From Nematostella vectensis (taxonomy: Eukaryota > Cnidaria > Anthozoa > Actiniaria > Edwardsiidae): DNA of 64,000 nucleotides. The notes under the pieces were generated by a model. That model saw nothing but the letters and a program-made list of their open reading frames with translations, searched no databases and was not told the origin of the DNA. Shown here one piece after another: positions 1-12,621 of this stretch; positions within the stretch are counted from its first letter, which is position 1; each line of letters starts with the position of its first letter. Location: assembly GCF_932526225.1 (NCBI RefSeq), contig NC_064046.1, forward strand, positions 11,185,719 through 11,249,718, read 5' to 3'. The position numbers and the translations under genes are program-made.

Positions 1-358
1 TTTTACTATTCGACATAAGTATTCTACAAAAACATTTTTATAATTGACAATTTTTATTTGCTTGTGTGAAGCTGGCACAAAGTGAAAAATTTTTATGTGG
101 CAACTTTAGCTGTTCAAAAGCTAGCAGGCTTGCTTTTTCTCAGCAAATAAAAACTGACACATGAAAACTTGCCTGTGTATATGTCAAAAAATAAAAATGT
201 TGTTGGCAAAATAGTTAGGGCTGGCACATAGTTGCTGCTGGCACATAAAATTTTGCATACTGCAAATTATTGGCTGGCCTATCTACATGGTCAATTATAG
301 TGCAACTAAAAATTGTCAACTAATAATTCCGCCCATTATGGACTTTGGAGGAACTTAC

Positions 359-3300
359 TCTCATATTAACGGCATCTAGTTCAGCATCTTCTTCTCCCCC
401 TAGATCTGGAAACTCATAAATACTGATATTGTTCTCCTTTATCTCTTGTAGAATCTGAGTCCAAAAAGAAAAATATTTCAGAATAACCATAAAATGTCTG
501 GTATAACTAGAAAGACTACATGTGGCTAAAGAAAACCTAGTTGGTCTGGGAAGGCACAGTGTAAACATGCTATAAATCAACACAAAAAAGTTGTCACCTT
601 TGTAAAACAGAGTATATGCACTGAAGTTTCAAGCATTAGCCCTTCGCCAGAGCAAAAAAGGTCTAGCAGTTCTCAGGGGCCTAGGTAAGGGGTATACAGA
701 TGGTCTACTCAGAAAATAGGCAAGTTTGAATTTTCTGAAAGAGTGAGAGTGCTGTACGAGTAAGAGAGGGGGTCTAGAGGTTCCCCTCAGAATTTTTTTT
801 TTTAATTTACCCATGATATGGTTTAATTTTAGACTTCCTAACCTATGACGGCCACACAATTCCAATAATTATATTCAGAGCATGTAGCTTTTTTTTCGCT
901 CATTGGTTTCTAAGCTACTGTATAGCAGCTCTGGCAAATTTTGGAAAATTTTGTTGACAGCGTGAGAAATGTGTATCTTGCATGAGAGCATGACATGATA
1001 TTTAAATGTGTGAGTCTCACGCTAAGTGTGAGAGCTAAGCGTGAGACTTGATAGGTCTGCCATACAGTAGGAGGAAATATACAGGATAAAATAAGGTCCA
1101 TGAATGTGACCCCGCCCAAAATCAAACCCTGCTATAAAAAAAAACAGTGTACCCAGTGTAAGAAGAAAAGGAGCTTGGGGTGTGTCCTTCATCTTAATGC
1201 TGTCAGATGCTTCACTTTTTCCAGCTATTGTATAACCAAGACCATTGTATTTTATATGACTGTGATGGTGTACACTACCTGTTTTTTAAATCTTGTACAT
1301 TCTTCTGTAGTCAAAGTATCAGCTTTTGATATGACTGGAACAATGTTCACCTACAGTATAAAACAGTAAAAAGAACTATGGATTTGTACTCAAAATACAA
1401 ACTAACTGGGATAAATTAATATGAACCAGCTTTCTGTGGGTGACTAAAATGGATCAGATACAGACAGAAAAATGTTTTCTGAGTTCATTTCACATCAAAT
1501 AGGGCAGAGTATTTTTAGGTACACCAAACAGCAAACTTAATTTGAAATGCGACTTCCTAAATTTTAATAAACTTTTTTGTAAAGTATCATTAAAATTTGC
1601 AGCTTATATCACAGTATGTATAAAGAAGCAAAGATGATTTGGCAAAGCTCACTGAATAAGACAAAACCTTGAAGGTATGCATTTTGACCTCAAAGTGTTA
1701 GTGTTTTGAATAGAGAAAATCAGTCCAGGATGCAAGAAATTGATAGCTGTTGTAAGAAATGGGCAAGGTTTTTTGGTGTTCCATTTGTTAGGAATCATAC
1801 AGAACCTTATTGTGTAACTTTTTCATGAACTCGATGTCCAGTGGCTTTAGTGAGTGCCCGGTAGGCGAGATAAAGTACAAGCAGCAATGAACTCGATTAT
1901 CAGGGAAGGGACTTCTTTGAACTCTTGACTCTGCATTTAGGTGTTCTTCAAACTTGCTGTCAATATATTTGATGACTGGTTTCCAACTGAAATATTACAC
2001 ACAAAATATAATTAACAGTTAGATAATATTTTTACAGTACTGTCTTTTTTAACAAGAATCAATAAATGGAAAGCCTTTTTTAATAAGTAATCACCTTTAT
2101 TATAGAATGGTATTTCCCATTTTAGATCGATACTTTGTCCAATGCAAAGCTTTTTTGTTAGCTCCAAAAGGTAGCCAAAGTCTTTGCATAACGCACAGTA
2201 TTGCATTGTATTAGAAAGTGATTTCTAGTGTTACTTAACTTTCCATGATATCATAAATTACTTTGCATAATAAACATCCCCTAAAAATACCCCAAAAGGA
2301 ATACACATTGGATAAATGTGGAGTATCCTTTATACCTAGAATTACCTACCAGTCTGTATTATCGACAGCGTCACCAAAGCCAGGTGTATCTACCACAGTG
2401 AGTCTCAGACGCACACCTCCCTCTTTCAGCTCAACAGTGCATGGTTTCACCTATAGAGGGAACACTTAAGTGTTGAGACTTGTCTGATATTATTCATACC
2501 CTCATAGGTAAAAACGTTCTCTGAGCCAAATAAACAAACAAACTTGTTCCCATACACACAACATAACAGTATCCTGACTGATACTGAAAGAAGAAAAAAA
2601 GTTGGGTTGTAGAAGTTTTAATATTTCTCTTAAAAGCCGTAAAAATACTTCAAAATGGCTCTTTTTACCGTATGAATAGTGGCGAAAACAATGTGATCTC
2701 TTAAAAGATAAACAATACACTTCAATAAGCAAATTTTTTTTAGTTATCTAGATCATCTATTATAAACACAAAAAGCATAATAATGTTAAATTATAATAAT
2801 AACTCATTACCTCTACAGTTTTATTCAGTTTCTCCTTGATGCTAGGATATGATGAAGGGGTGTAGAGGTCAGTCAAAAAAAGAGAGTTGAGCAGTGTAGA
2901 CTTGCCAAGACCAGACTCCCCTGACACAAAATAAACAGCTCGTCAGTGAACTTGTGTTCGTTAAACAGGTACAACTAGTAAAACAAAGCTGTTGCACCAG
3001 GCTGATAACAGGGTTGTCCCATAGGAATTTGTCTCCTGGTCGGCAAGGAAAAAGAGCAGGAAAAGCTAATTGTGAAGTGAAGAACCAGCCATAATTAAAC
3101 TGGCTATTACCTATTTCCCAGCCAAAAAAAATTGTCTGCAACTGACTCTTAGGGACAAGCCAGCACATAGACAGCTCTCTCTGTCAAATGTTGTATCGTA
3201 CATACATACATATTCCATTACTGAAATGTTAATACAAACTAACAACTTATTTTGAGAGGACTACCATTATAGCATTATAATTTATTTGAAGTATTTAAAA

Positions 3301-5818
3301 TCTCTTATATTTCTGCTGCTGAAATACTCAAGGTTCTCACAGTAATTTCTTATCTGACATCACTTTCAAACTGGAGGTTTTGTGTCCATGGTAATTACAA
3401 AAGTAGTGCAGTGCACTACTGTGTAAAAGTTAATAAAAGGAACACTAATTGTATGAATCTGCTTTGCCCAGAATAGGTCATAACAAATAGTTACATGCAG
3501 TTTCCCATGCATAAATGCATTGCAGGAATACTTTACTTGGTGAAGAGGAATAAAGACAATAAAAAGTATAGGAATAGAATAACTTTTCAAATCTGTTCTC
3601 TAATTAATTGGACAAATTAGTTATTTTTTCATTAGTTATTCCAATTAATTCATTTACCAGAAACACTACTTTTACATTTCAACATACACAGCCTTAGGCA
3701 TATGTAGATGCCTGCATTGTTGTAATTTTCATAGCCTTATAATAGTAAATAATGTTTTCATTGTCAAAAATAGACAGAACTGAACTAAGCTGATTATAAG
3801 CATGGGTTAATGGCGACAAATAAGTATTAATAAAAAAATAATAATAGCTTCCTTTAATAAGTCAGTCATATTTTGGATATGAACATATATGCCTTCTGGT
3901 TATCAGCTTTCATTTATCACACAATGCAAAGTAACTTGTTTATTGTTTATACCTAATGTGATTTAACCCATATAAGTTTTGAAAGTTATCAATTACAGTT
4001 TGAAGCCATCAAAAAGTGTATCACTATTATTGAACTGATAAAATATATGGAATTGTACAGAATGAATTTCCAAAAGTAGCACAGTTAATCCTGTATTAGC
4101 ATGTCAATTAATCCAAAACCACACAAGACATCAACAGCATTATACAGGCATGGGTCATGTTTAAACATAACAGATGTCTTTTGACTGAAGAAATGTTGTC
4201 TTATCACACCTCACAGGATGAGTTGTGGCTTTTGTATCAGACAAAGCAGCATAGATACTTGTTTCCTTAACAAGGAAGCATGCGACATTTTTGGAAAAGA
4301 GAAATTTAATTTAATGGATTATATGTGACTTGCAAATCCGGTTAACAAGATTACCAATACAATAATTCCAATCACCTTAAATTCCCTATGACATCCTCAA
4401 AAAATATTTGAACAATAAACCATTTTAGTGCTACTGAAGACAAATTGTCAAATTCATCAAATCTTTTCTTTTAAAGTGACTATGCATAATGTAAAAGAAT
4501 ATTAGTAGGCGATGCTATAAACACTTTTCATTTCCGAAATACCAATAGTATTGGGTTAACCAGATGTTTATAAAGAAAACGGACCACCTGCAAACAAACC
4601 ATGCTTTCATTCAGAAAGCTTTACAACCCAAAACATGCAAACCCACACATAATAATTATATCCTTCGAGCCTTCCTATCCGCATATTCGTTTTTAAATGT
4701 TATTTCTACTAATAATTTAATGAGGAATAATATTTTGATGATTAAATCCCTCAATGGTTGCTAGGTTCTTGGGTGACTTTTCGAGTACTTGTATTTCATC
4801 GGATAAAAACGAATAGTTTATCACCACTAAATTGCTATGCTGCATGGCAATAGAATAACGACTTATCAAAATTCAGTTTCGTATCGCAACAGCATTGTGA
4901 CCGCAATAAGACATTTCACTGCTTATCGCGATCACGCATATTACTACATCTTTCAATTATGGCAGAATCATACACAAAGCCTATTTCAAACCTAACCCTA
5001 CACTCTAAAATGAAAAAAAAAAAATCCATAAAAGACATCATTACATCTATATGTTACCTCTAAAAAATTTATAGAAAAAGCTTGTGATTTTGATTTTGTA
5101 TAAAGTAAGTTTATAAAAAATGTAATTTGTCACGTCAAAAAACTAGAGTGTTTTGTTTGACATGACTCTCGAAACATAACCAATTTGTACCGATTCACGA
5201 TTCTTGCTGAGATTTCGAATATTGTGTTTGAAAAAGGCATGTTTTTGTGACTCGTAGATAATATAGAGCATCATTTCCCACGCTGAAAAAACCATTAAAC
5301 CCAACTGTCAAATGAAAGTCCATTGAGTAGCAGTTTCACTTCCGATTCGATAATAAATTAGAACCACCGAGTTTCAAGTAGTTTGTCATGTATACGCTTC
5401 GGAATATAACCGTAGATTTTTAGAATCGTAGAAACAATAAGAATAAATCTCTGTATCTAGCTCTGCGCCATGCAATTCAATACTTATAAACAAGAATTGA
5501 GAAAGACAAGCAATGTTTGGACACAAACATTTGATGTTTCGTTTACAATTTGAGGTTTTGAATAGAGACACTTACCTACAACCATGACGGTGAATTCGAA
5601 TCCCTTTTTCACACTCTTCCGAAATACTTGATTCGGTAAGTTGGCGAATCCAACGTAGCCCTCCATTCCTTTCACACTCTACAGAAACATATTGCTATGA
5701 TGAGAGATGAGAAGCGATACAATGAGAGAGCTACAAGAATGAACACACATTTCAAAGAGAATGTAAATAATAATGTTGTATTTACCGCTTTTTTGGAAGA
5801 ATTTTGGAGAGACGACAT
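359..5818 (-). CDS. SEPTIN7: Septin-7-like GTPase, 5' part (3' end beyond window)
   Basis: Septins are filament-forming GTPases of the cell cortex and division furrow. Seven coding exons join in phase: 5786-5818, 5576-5678, 2811-2920, 2350-2450, 1806-1986, 1279-1350 and 359-454, giving 232 residues. The start ATG is at 5818. Visible motifs: basic alpha0 region [11 protein letters not shown] near residues 30-40, P-loop GESGLGKS (46-53) split by an intron, switch II DTPGFGD near 103, and an SKAD form of the G4 AKAD motif at 184-187. The string [14 protein letters not shown] and the segment [19 protein letters not shown] are closest to metazoan septin 7 as I know it. The septin-unique element and C-terminal coiled coil would lie left of base 1. 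Intron 2 is about 2.65 kb. The exon 5 donor (GTTCTG) is weak. Divergently transcribed from the TMEM143 gene. Confidence 0.93.
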
Positions 5819-6171
5819 GATAGAGTGACGCGCCAGTATGCGGAGACAACGGGAGATACGGTTTTAGCAGATGAAGGAATCAAAACGCTATAAATTACTA
5901 ATGAATAGAAGGCATGGCCGGGGTGTCAGAGAAGCTATGATGGGGGGTAAAGGATGTCAAACAGGCGCGATTTTCACGAGCGATTGCACAAGAAATTTAG
6001 GAGGGATACGCTTAAAATTACTTATGTAGATGTATCAATCATTTGTCTTTCCCGTGTTAAAAGCATTTGACTTACCCATGTTTAGAAGGCAAGTTTGGAG
6101 GAGATAATTCACACGATCGCGTACGAAACGCCTATCAACTCAGGCACAGACCGATTTACGCGCCTCGATAA

Positions 6172-6211
6172 TGCGCATGCGTAGTGCGTGATCTCACTGA
6201 CAACCGGAAGT
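6172..6211. promoter_or_regulatory. Candidate bidirectional promoter motifs (NRF1-like, ETS-like)
   Basis: The interval between the septin start (5818, minus) and the TMEM143 start (6974, plus) carries TGCGCATGCGTA at 6172-6183, close to the NRF-1 consensus, and CCGGAAGT at 6204-6211, an ETS/GABP core. These motifs commonly mark TATA-less housekeeping promoters in animals, and both are associated with nuclear genes for mitochondrial proteins, which suits TMEM143. Function is inferred from motif and position only. Confidence 0.45.
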
Positions 6212-6973
6212 GGATCGGCCACGGCGACTGAAAGGGAAAAACTTGGTTTCCTTTCAAATATTTCTCGCGAGAATCAAATTCTTAGCTTTTTACTCTTAAG
6301 GTTAACTTCCTGCTACCATTAGTAGACATTCGATGTAGTTTTGGGGGCTATTACAGAGAGGTTTTTCATTTTAGGGAGTGGCCCTTTCGAATCACCTGTT
6401 GAATTTTTCTTTGTTTTCCATTGCATCCTCCCCAGGTGTTTTCGGAAGAGCGTTCGCATAAATTTCTGTACACACAATTGAAAGATTACAAGGAAGCGCC
6501 CTTAACGAAGTCGAGAAAGTACTCACACGTAAAAATTTAAAGTTGTCGCGCAAAATATTTTCTCATTGTTTCATATTTTCTTCTGTTTCAATTTCAGTTT
6601 TGCGCTCATCTTGTAAACCTACTTATTTTGTCTCAAACTCTAGCTAGATAAAAACTCCTATTCAAATTTGTAATAAGCGAAGCCGCGTTAAAGTTTGGGT
6701 TGTTTAATTTCTGTAGTAATCTAAAATCATAAGCTGCCTTGAATATGTGATGCCAATCAAAGGATTTATTGATATCAGGAAAAATATTCTCGTAGAGTAA
6801 TGAGCTGATGTCAATTGGTTCGATTCTAAGTAAAGCTGTCAAAAGAATTAACGGTTGAGGTTTAAAAAAGCCATATTAAAACGCTGGAAATGAACAAAAA
6901 GAAGATAGAGAGAATGTTGAGTTTTCCTTACTTTTGGGCTACCTGTGGTTATTTCACACTCGCCATATCCAAC

Positions 6974-9900
6974 ATGGCGGCTGCAAGGTGGTCGTTTTTT
7001 CCAGCTCGAGGAATGTCGTTTATAATCAAGAAACCGAGACTATCTATGTCTCAAGCTAAGTTTGCAATACGTTTGAGTACTTCCTACGCTACTAGAAGTA
7101 GTTTTTTAAGCCTTTCCCGTCGTATTAGCAGCAGCTGTGTTTTGCATTGTGAGAAATCGACAAATCAACAAGAAGAGCTGAAAAACACTGACCTATCGAA
7201 GCCAGCTGAGAAATGCCCGAAGTACTATGTACCAAGAAAGTTTATCCCGATGACGAGGAAGGCTTTGTTAAGAAAAATACTGGAGGATTGCAGTCTTGTT
7301 CCCTCGGAAGAACGAGAGCATTTCCAAGAGTTTTCCGCTGCCCTGGATAAAAAGATTTCCACGAAGTATCATGCCGAGATAAGTGAGCTAAAGGTACATG
7401 GGAACCTTCATATAACGGACACGCGCGGCACCAACGTTATATGTAGTCTGCTTTATACAGGCTTTATTAATTATAAAAATGGACTGAAGAATGGAAAAAA
7501 ATAGAGGTTGTTCGCTTTATAGAGGTCCGTTTATATGGAGTTTCCTCTATTTTATGCTAAGACTAATGAAATGATTATAATTTCTATCAAAGTGGAATGA
7601 CAATTAAAAAATGGGCTGCTTCTGACCTTAAAGAGTGTAAGCAGTTCCAAAGAAGCAACTTGAGAGAAGTGTGCAGTGGGCTCATTTTAGTGTCAATTCA
7701 TCCAGGCTGGATTTAACAGCTTTTATTACAATCAACTCGTCCGACTATCGAACACATGTGGTGACAACTACGAAGTAATTAATAACAATTAAGATAATGT
7801 CTGACCTGACCAATGATCTCGTCTCCAGGGCTTGTAGAAATACAACCCCAAGTAAGCTTGTAACTCTTCAAACTCCACTCGACTTCTCTAACTCTGCTTC
7901 TCTGACGTTAAACTCGGCTCTTCTCTCTTAGATTCTTCTTGCTCAACTCTTAAAGATTGCTAAATTGGTACAATAATTTATAAGCAGGTGGGATGTGTCC
8001 TAAAGTAGGTCATGCGCCATTCCTAAACTCTTACTGAAAGGGAAAATGCGTAAACTACAATAAGTCTTATCATAGGGAATGCGGTTGTGCTAAAAGTAGA
8101 GGAAGCTTCGGTAGTGACAGTGCTTAAAATGCTTACTAACAATACACTCAAGGGGGTACTTGACATGGAGCCTAGCACCTTCTGCACCAGTAAAACTGGT
8201 GGAAATTGAATAAAATAAACATTTGCAATAAAATCTAAGAATGGGTTATTCTTACATAAGAGATATTCTTAAGTTGTTCCATAACTTCTTTTTGGTTTCC
8301 CAGAGGGTTCAGCCCACAAGAATACATATATGGTCCCCGCCCCTCTACAATCCCCCATTTCGATGGAAAATTGTTTTCACTTCAATTGATTTCACACAGC
8401 TGTTTACTTTTCAATCCACATACTTTAAGACTTACTTATCTTGAACTTTGGAGAATCTTGGTAGCTTACCATATTTATTTATGTACCTTATGTGCTTTTT
8501 CTTGATTTCTGGCATTTATTCTATCTAGGCTTTGTATGAACCACTCCACCCTGACAAGGATACTGTCAGTATGAGGTCTTACACCAGTGAAGAGAGAAGA
8601 GACAATGAGTTCTGGCTTCTTGATAAGCTTTCAAGTCTTTTGAACAAGGCACACTTTTATGAGCTGCCAACAGAAGCTATCCATGATGCCTTAAAAGAAC
8701 ATGACACAAGTTACGGTGTGCTCATTAGTGTGGACCCATCACAGTACGACGTCCTACGAGTCTGGGTAATCGGGAAGGAGATAGAACCATATGATTTTGG
8801 TCCCTGGTACTCAAAGATCTTCACAGTTGCATATAACTTTGTAAGGTCAACTCCAAAAATTGAGAGGTATAAAAGAGTTGTAGTTGCAATAAGGCATAAA
8901 AAACAGCAGAAGCTACTCCTAAAGGTCTTCAAAGACATCCGTTGTGCAAACCTAGAACACTTGCTTCCAGAAGGCAAGATACGCATGACACAGTTTGACC
9001 AGCAAGTCCTTGTTGGAATGCTTGGTATTGGTGTTGCAAGTATTGCTATTAAGTTAATCACCTTTCTGGCAGATTACAAGTTTTCCTGGATATACATTGC
9101 CACTGCATTGACGGGTATTATGGCATTAAGGGCATGGACGATGTACAAGAATAAGCGCAATTCCTACCTGGTCGACTTATCCAGAACATTGTACTTCAAA
9201 AGTATTGCCAACAACAGGGCGTCGCTCATACTAATTGCTGACAGGGCAGAGGACGAGGTGTTCAAGTCAACAGTTATAGCGTACAGCTTCTTACGAGCAG
9301 CTGAAAGACTTGGTCAGCAAGGTAAATATCCCCCTTTCCTTGTGCCTTTTTTTGTAAACAATTACATAGAAATGCAGTACCAAAAACTTGCCTCTCAGAT
9401 CTCCTCTCCAATTTCGGTTTCAGGTGTAGTCTCATGAGTTTAATAGAATCAATCCTTTTAAAAAATAACTGTTTATGTTCAACAATGTTGTGCTAAAATG
9501 TGTAAAAAAAAATTCCTTACAGGCAGACAATTTATTGGTTTGGAGGACTTTTTCAAACATTTGAGCATCCCTCTCTCACAAGCACCAAATGTAATACTGT
9601 TTTAATATTATGTTTGTCTGATTTGCTCTGTAGACGTGACAGCGCAAGAGCTAAAGGATCTTGTTGACAAGTGGCTGAACGAAAACTGTTTGGTAGAGAC
9701 AGACTTTGAAGTGCATGAACCCTTGAGACAGCTCGAGATCCTTGGTTTGCTGGTGAAGGAGAAGAGAGGTTTGTTCCTGTTCTTGATATATATAGGAGAC
9801 CATAGGTCCCTTAAAAAATCTTTAGAAAATCCAGCTTTATATTCTTAATGGGTCTTCCCTAAAGGTTGAGCAATCCTTTCAGTATGAACCCAGGTCCTTA

Positions 9901-10179
9901 TACTCAAGTTATTTCTCTACTTAGATGAATACATTATACAGTATTTAGGAACTACTTCATTCTCTCTTGTTTTCAGATGACTCAGTTTTACTGTCAGTAC
10001 CCCCACTGGAGGAGGCATTGTCACAAATCCCTTCCCCACCCCTTCCCTCCTATGTTTCTTATGATGATCGTGCAGAGGAATTGGAGATTGATGTACCACA
10101 AGGAAGTGAGGGTGATGACGAACACAAGGCAGAGATCAAAGAGAACGAGCGGCAAGAGAGCATACTGCGCTGGCATTAG
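6974..10179 (+). CDS. TMEM143: TMEM143-like membrane protein (DUF3754)
   Basis: Five coding exons: 6974-7393, 8529-9321, 9523-9590, about 9634/9636-9768, and 9977-10179, about 538 residues. I chose ATG 6974 because it lies in AACATGGCGGC (a good start context and YY1-like) and opens an Arg/Ser-rich, acid-poor leader resembling a mitochondrial targeting peptide. An in-frame ATG at 6890 would add 28 residues. The segment RKFIPMTRKALLRKILED followed by YEPLHPDKDTV is the DUF3754 pattern. Two membrane segments follow in exon 2 (VLVGMLGIGVASIAIKLITF and WIYIATALTGIMAL). The tail is acidic (EELEIDVPQGSEGDDE). All junctions keep phase except exon 3/4: the AG at 9633 leaves the frame two bases off, so the exact join there is unresolved. 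Molecular function of the family is not established; mitochondrial location is inferred. A candidate AATAAA lies at 11015. Confidence 0.88.
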
Positions 10180-10698
10180 ACATACTATTACCGTTTTTAC
10201 TGGCGTATAATGCCATATGATTTTTTTTACTCCCAAAATGACCTTGAAAAACGCGGGTTTTCTATTTTTTTCAAGGCCTTGAAAATTCAGGTGCTGATTA
10301 TGCCGGTAAATACGGTGGTCACAGTGGTAGTCCCATTCATATCCAGGGGGCATTTTAGTAAGACAGAAGGGATTTTATCATAAGATTAATTTATGTAACT
10401 GTAATTGAACCCAAAAAATATATATGTTAAAGGAAATTTACTGTCAGCCACTATCACTCATTCATCATGCATTCATCAGTGGTGTAGGATAACGGGGAGT
10501 TAATGTTTATCAAGTAGCATTTAAATCCATGTGTGGAGGTTTTATGGCCAAGTTGGGCCCAGAGAAAGATAACAATTGAGCAAACACAACTCATAATTCC
10601 TTTTTTACCCTGAATCCTGTAACTAAAATGAAACATAGGCACAACTACAGCAGCATAAAAACATTTATAGTGACTGGGAAAAATAGTTGTAATTTACT

Positions 10699-10817
10699 CT
10701 GGTTCCAGAGCCATGTACATCTCTCTGTTGCATCAGTAAAACTCAATGCAAACTCCTTGTAGACTCAGGATAGCTACATTAGTAAACCACCTCATGTAAT
10801 TGACTCTGAAACCAGGG
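10699..10817. mobile_element. Degenerate foldback element in TMEM143 3' region
   Basis: The left end GGTTCCAGAGCC..CATCTCTCT resembles the arm of the foldback element at 36204-36347, and an inverted, decayed match (CTCTGAAACCAGG) closes it at about 10803-10817. Probably an old copy of the same MITE family. The rest of 10180-11040 is AT-rich 3' untranslated or intergenic sequence with no coding signal that I can see. Confidence 0.35.
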
Positions 10818-11014
10818 TGATTGTAATCTGGGAGAAGTTGAAAATCATATCTTTTGTAGATGGATTATATGTGATACCTTGTAAAAATGATATTTTGGTA
10901 ATTTATAAAGTCTTCATAATGTGAAGAAGTATTTAAAACATGAAATAATTCTTATTTGACAGCTTTCTGTCATTTGATTGAAAAAGTAGTTATAATATTT
11001 TTTTAAGAGTTTAA

Positions 11015-11051
11015 AATAAAGCACTGTAAGTCAAGAATTATTATTTTTATT
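11015..11051. other. Facing poly(A) signals of convergent genes
   Basis: AATAAA on the plus strand at 11015-11020 (TMEM143 side) and AATAAA on the minus strand at 11051-11046 (membrane-protein side, directly after its stop at 11054). The signals face each other within 40 bases, so the two 3' ends probably overlap. Confidence 0.5.
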
Positions 11052-11053
11052 TT

Positions 11054-12621
11054 CTATTGTTGCACCCTGTTGGTGAGGTTACAGCTAAGCTTACACCCTC
11101 TCCTTTGAAATGGAGTCGTGCAATAGAAAAACAAGCAGAATCCAACTGCTGTCATTATAATAGATGCAGCTATACATGCCACAATAGTCTCTATCAGATC
11201 AAGGTTTGACTTTTCAGGTTGTGTTGGCTTATTTCTTTGGTTGAATTCTGACTCAGAAAGGGACTCAAATTTGGAAACATTCAAAGCTCCAATCATACCA
11301 CTAAGTGATGCATTGTACAGTTCAATTGTAATATGCACCAAGGATACCTGTGTTCTTGTGCTTAATTTTAAAAAAGCTGTGATACCATTGTTTTTTTTAA
11401 TAGCTGACAAAAGATTAGCCTTGTACTTTCTTGTGTTGTTCACTTGACTTAAAACGTTGTCAAACCCATTCTTTATCCAAACACTGAGGTTTGTAGATGC
11501 GTGTGAGTTCCTGTCTGCATAATACGAAGTCCACATTTTATTCCTGATATCTAGAATTATAATCCTGACGTACACACACTCCTGACATTCTGTGAAGCAA
11601 ATCTTGCAGCAGCTATTACTACATGCAGCTAGTAAAAATACAAAATATTGAGTTAGTACGTTTACTAGACTTTAGTGGAGTGAGGTGAGTTTAATGGAAG
11701 AACTTCTGAGGTCACAGGGTTTTGTGATCCAAGATCAAGAATTTAACAATCCAAGAACAAGTTCTGCAGAGGCAGATCTAGGAGCTCCAAAAAGGGGGGG
11801 GTGGTGAAACGAGGGTTTCAAGAAAGGGGGGGGGGGGGGGGGGGTGGATTCAATGTTATTCCTTGTGATTTCTCCAAATATTACTTGTTATTTTTAAGCC
11901 AAATATCTGATAATAGGGGGGCTTGGGCCTGCTCGGCCCACCCCTTAATCTTCTTTGTGTTCTGCATCTTATTTGCAAATTTTCTTTTTCATTTAATTAC
12001 ATTGGACAATTCACTGCTAGATCGCTGAACAAAATATGGGGCATTTATGGATAATCAAAGCACCTGAAAGACAAAAATAACCCTAGAAGGGTAGAGGGGT
12101 GTTGGCCCATGATTTTTGGTGTAAAAGAGCATTGTTTTCGCTTCTGCTACTGCACACATCTGTTGCACTAAACATAGCTATACCAGAAAGGGGGCTTTTT
12201 TCAGAATAGGGGGAGGGGAGGGCAGGGCAGGGCAGGCCTTTGTTATTTTGATTCTGTTGTAGTGGAAGCAATCATTTTTTGCCCATTTCTTTACATATAA
12301 ATGACGATTATTTGTAGGAGGAAGCTGTTCTGAGCTAGATACGCCCAAACCATTACACTCACTTGGGTCAAGGCGTGTCGATATCGTAACATTACATCCG
12401 GGTACGCACGACATGCCATCCCCAATAGTGCCAGCACAGCCATACTCCAAACCACCATCACAAACAGTAGAACTCGGCCGTACACCTGCCACAAGCCAGC
12501 TTGCTAAGGCGGCATACACGATGATATAAACACTGCCCTCAGTTACAGTACGAGGCGTGAGCTTCCCAGCGATCTCTCTTGTGTTTGCAAATGTAGACAT
12601 CGATGAATGCAAACACCTCAT
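11054..12621 (-). CDS. Unrecognised type I membrane protein with SEA-like ectodomain
   Basis: Two exons joined by a consensus donor (GTGAGT at 12357-12362) and a pyrimidine-tract acceptor (CAG at 11590-11592), phase 1: 12363-12621 and 11054-11589, about 264 residues from ATG 12621 (257 from ATG 12600). The N-terminus holds a hydrophobic signal/anchor stretch (VYIIVYAALASWLVAGV) then a Cys-containing patch. The ectodomain after the junction has alternating strands and helices (VRIIILDIRNKMWTSYYAD ... WIKNGFDNVLSQVNN ... GITAFLKLSTRTQ) that resemble the fold order of a SEA module, followed by a membrane helix (LIETIVACIAASIIMTAVGFC) and a tail of about 30 residues. N-glycosylation sequons are present (NLS, NAS, NVS). 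I do not recognise the protein. Alternative readings with later donors are out of phase. Confidence 0.6.
11826..11845 (+). repeat. Poly-G tract
   Basis: Run of about 19 G in a short repeat-derived block (about 11765-11950) upstream of exon 2 of the minus-strand gene, that is, inside its intron. No TIR pair resolved here. Confidence 0.7.

Noticed and set aside
8711-9061. 116-codon minus frame
   Set aside because: Shadow of TMEM143 exon 2 on the opposite strand.
12291-12494. Later donor (GTAAAG) for exon 1 of the SEA-like gene
   Set aside because: It leaves phase 0, whereas the second exon needs phase 1 (CAG acceptor) or phase 2 (TAG acceptor); the consensus GTGAGT donor at 12357-12362 fits phase 1.
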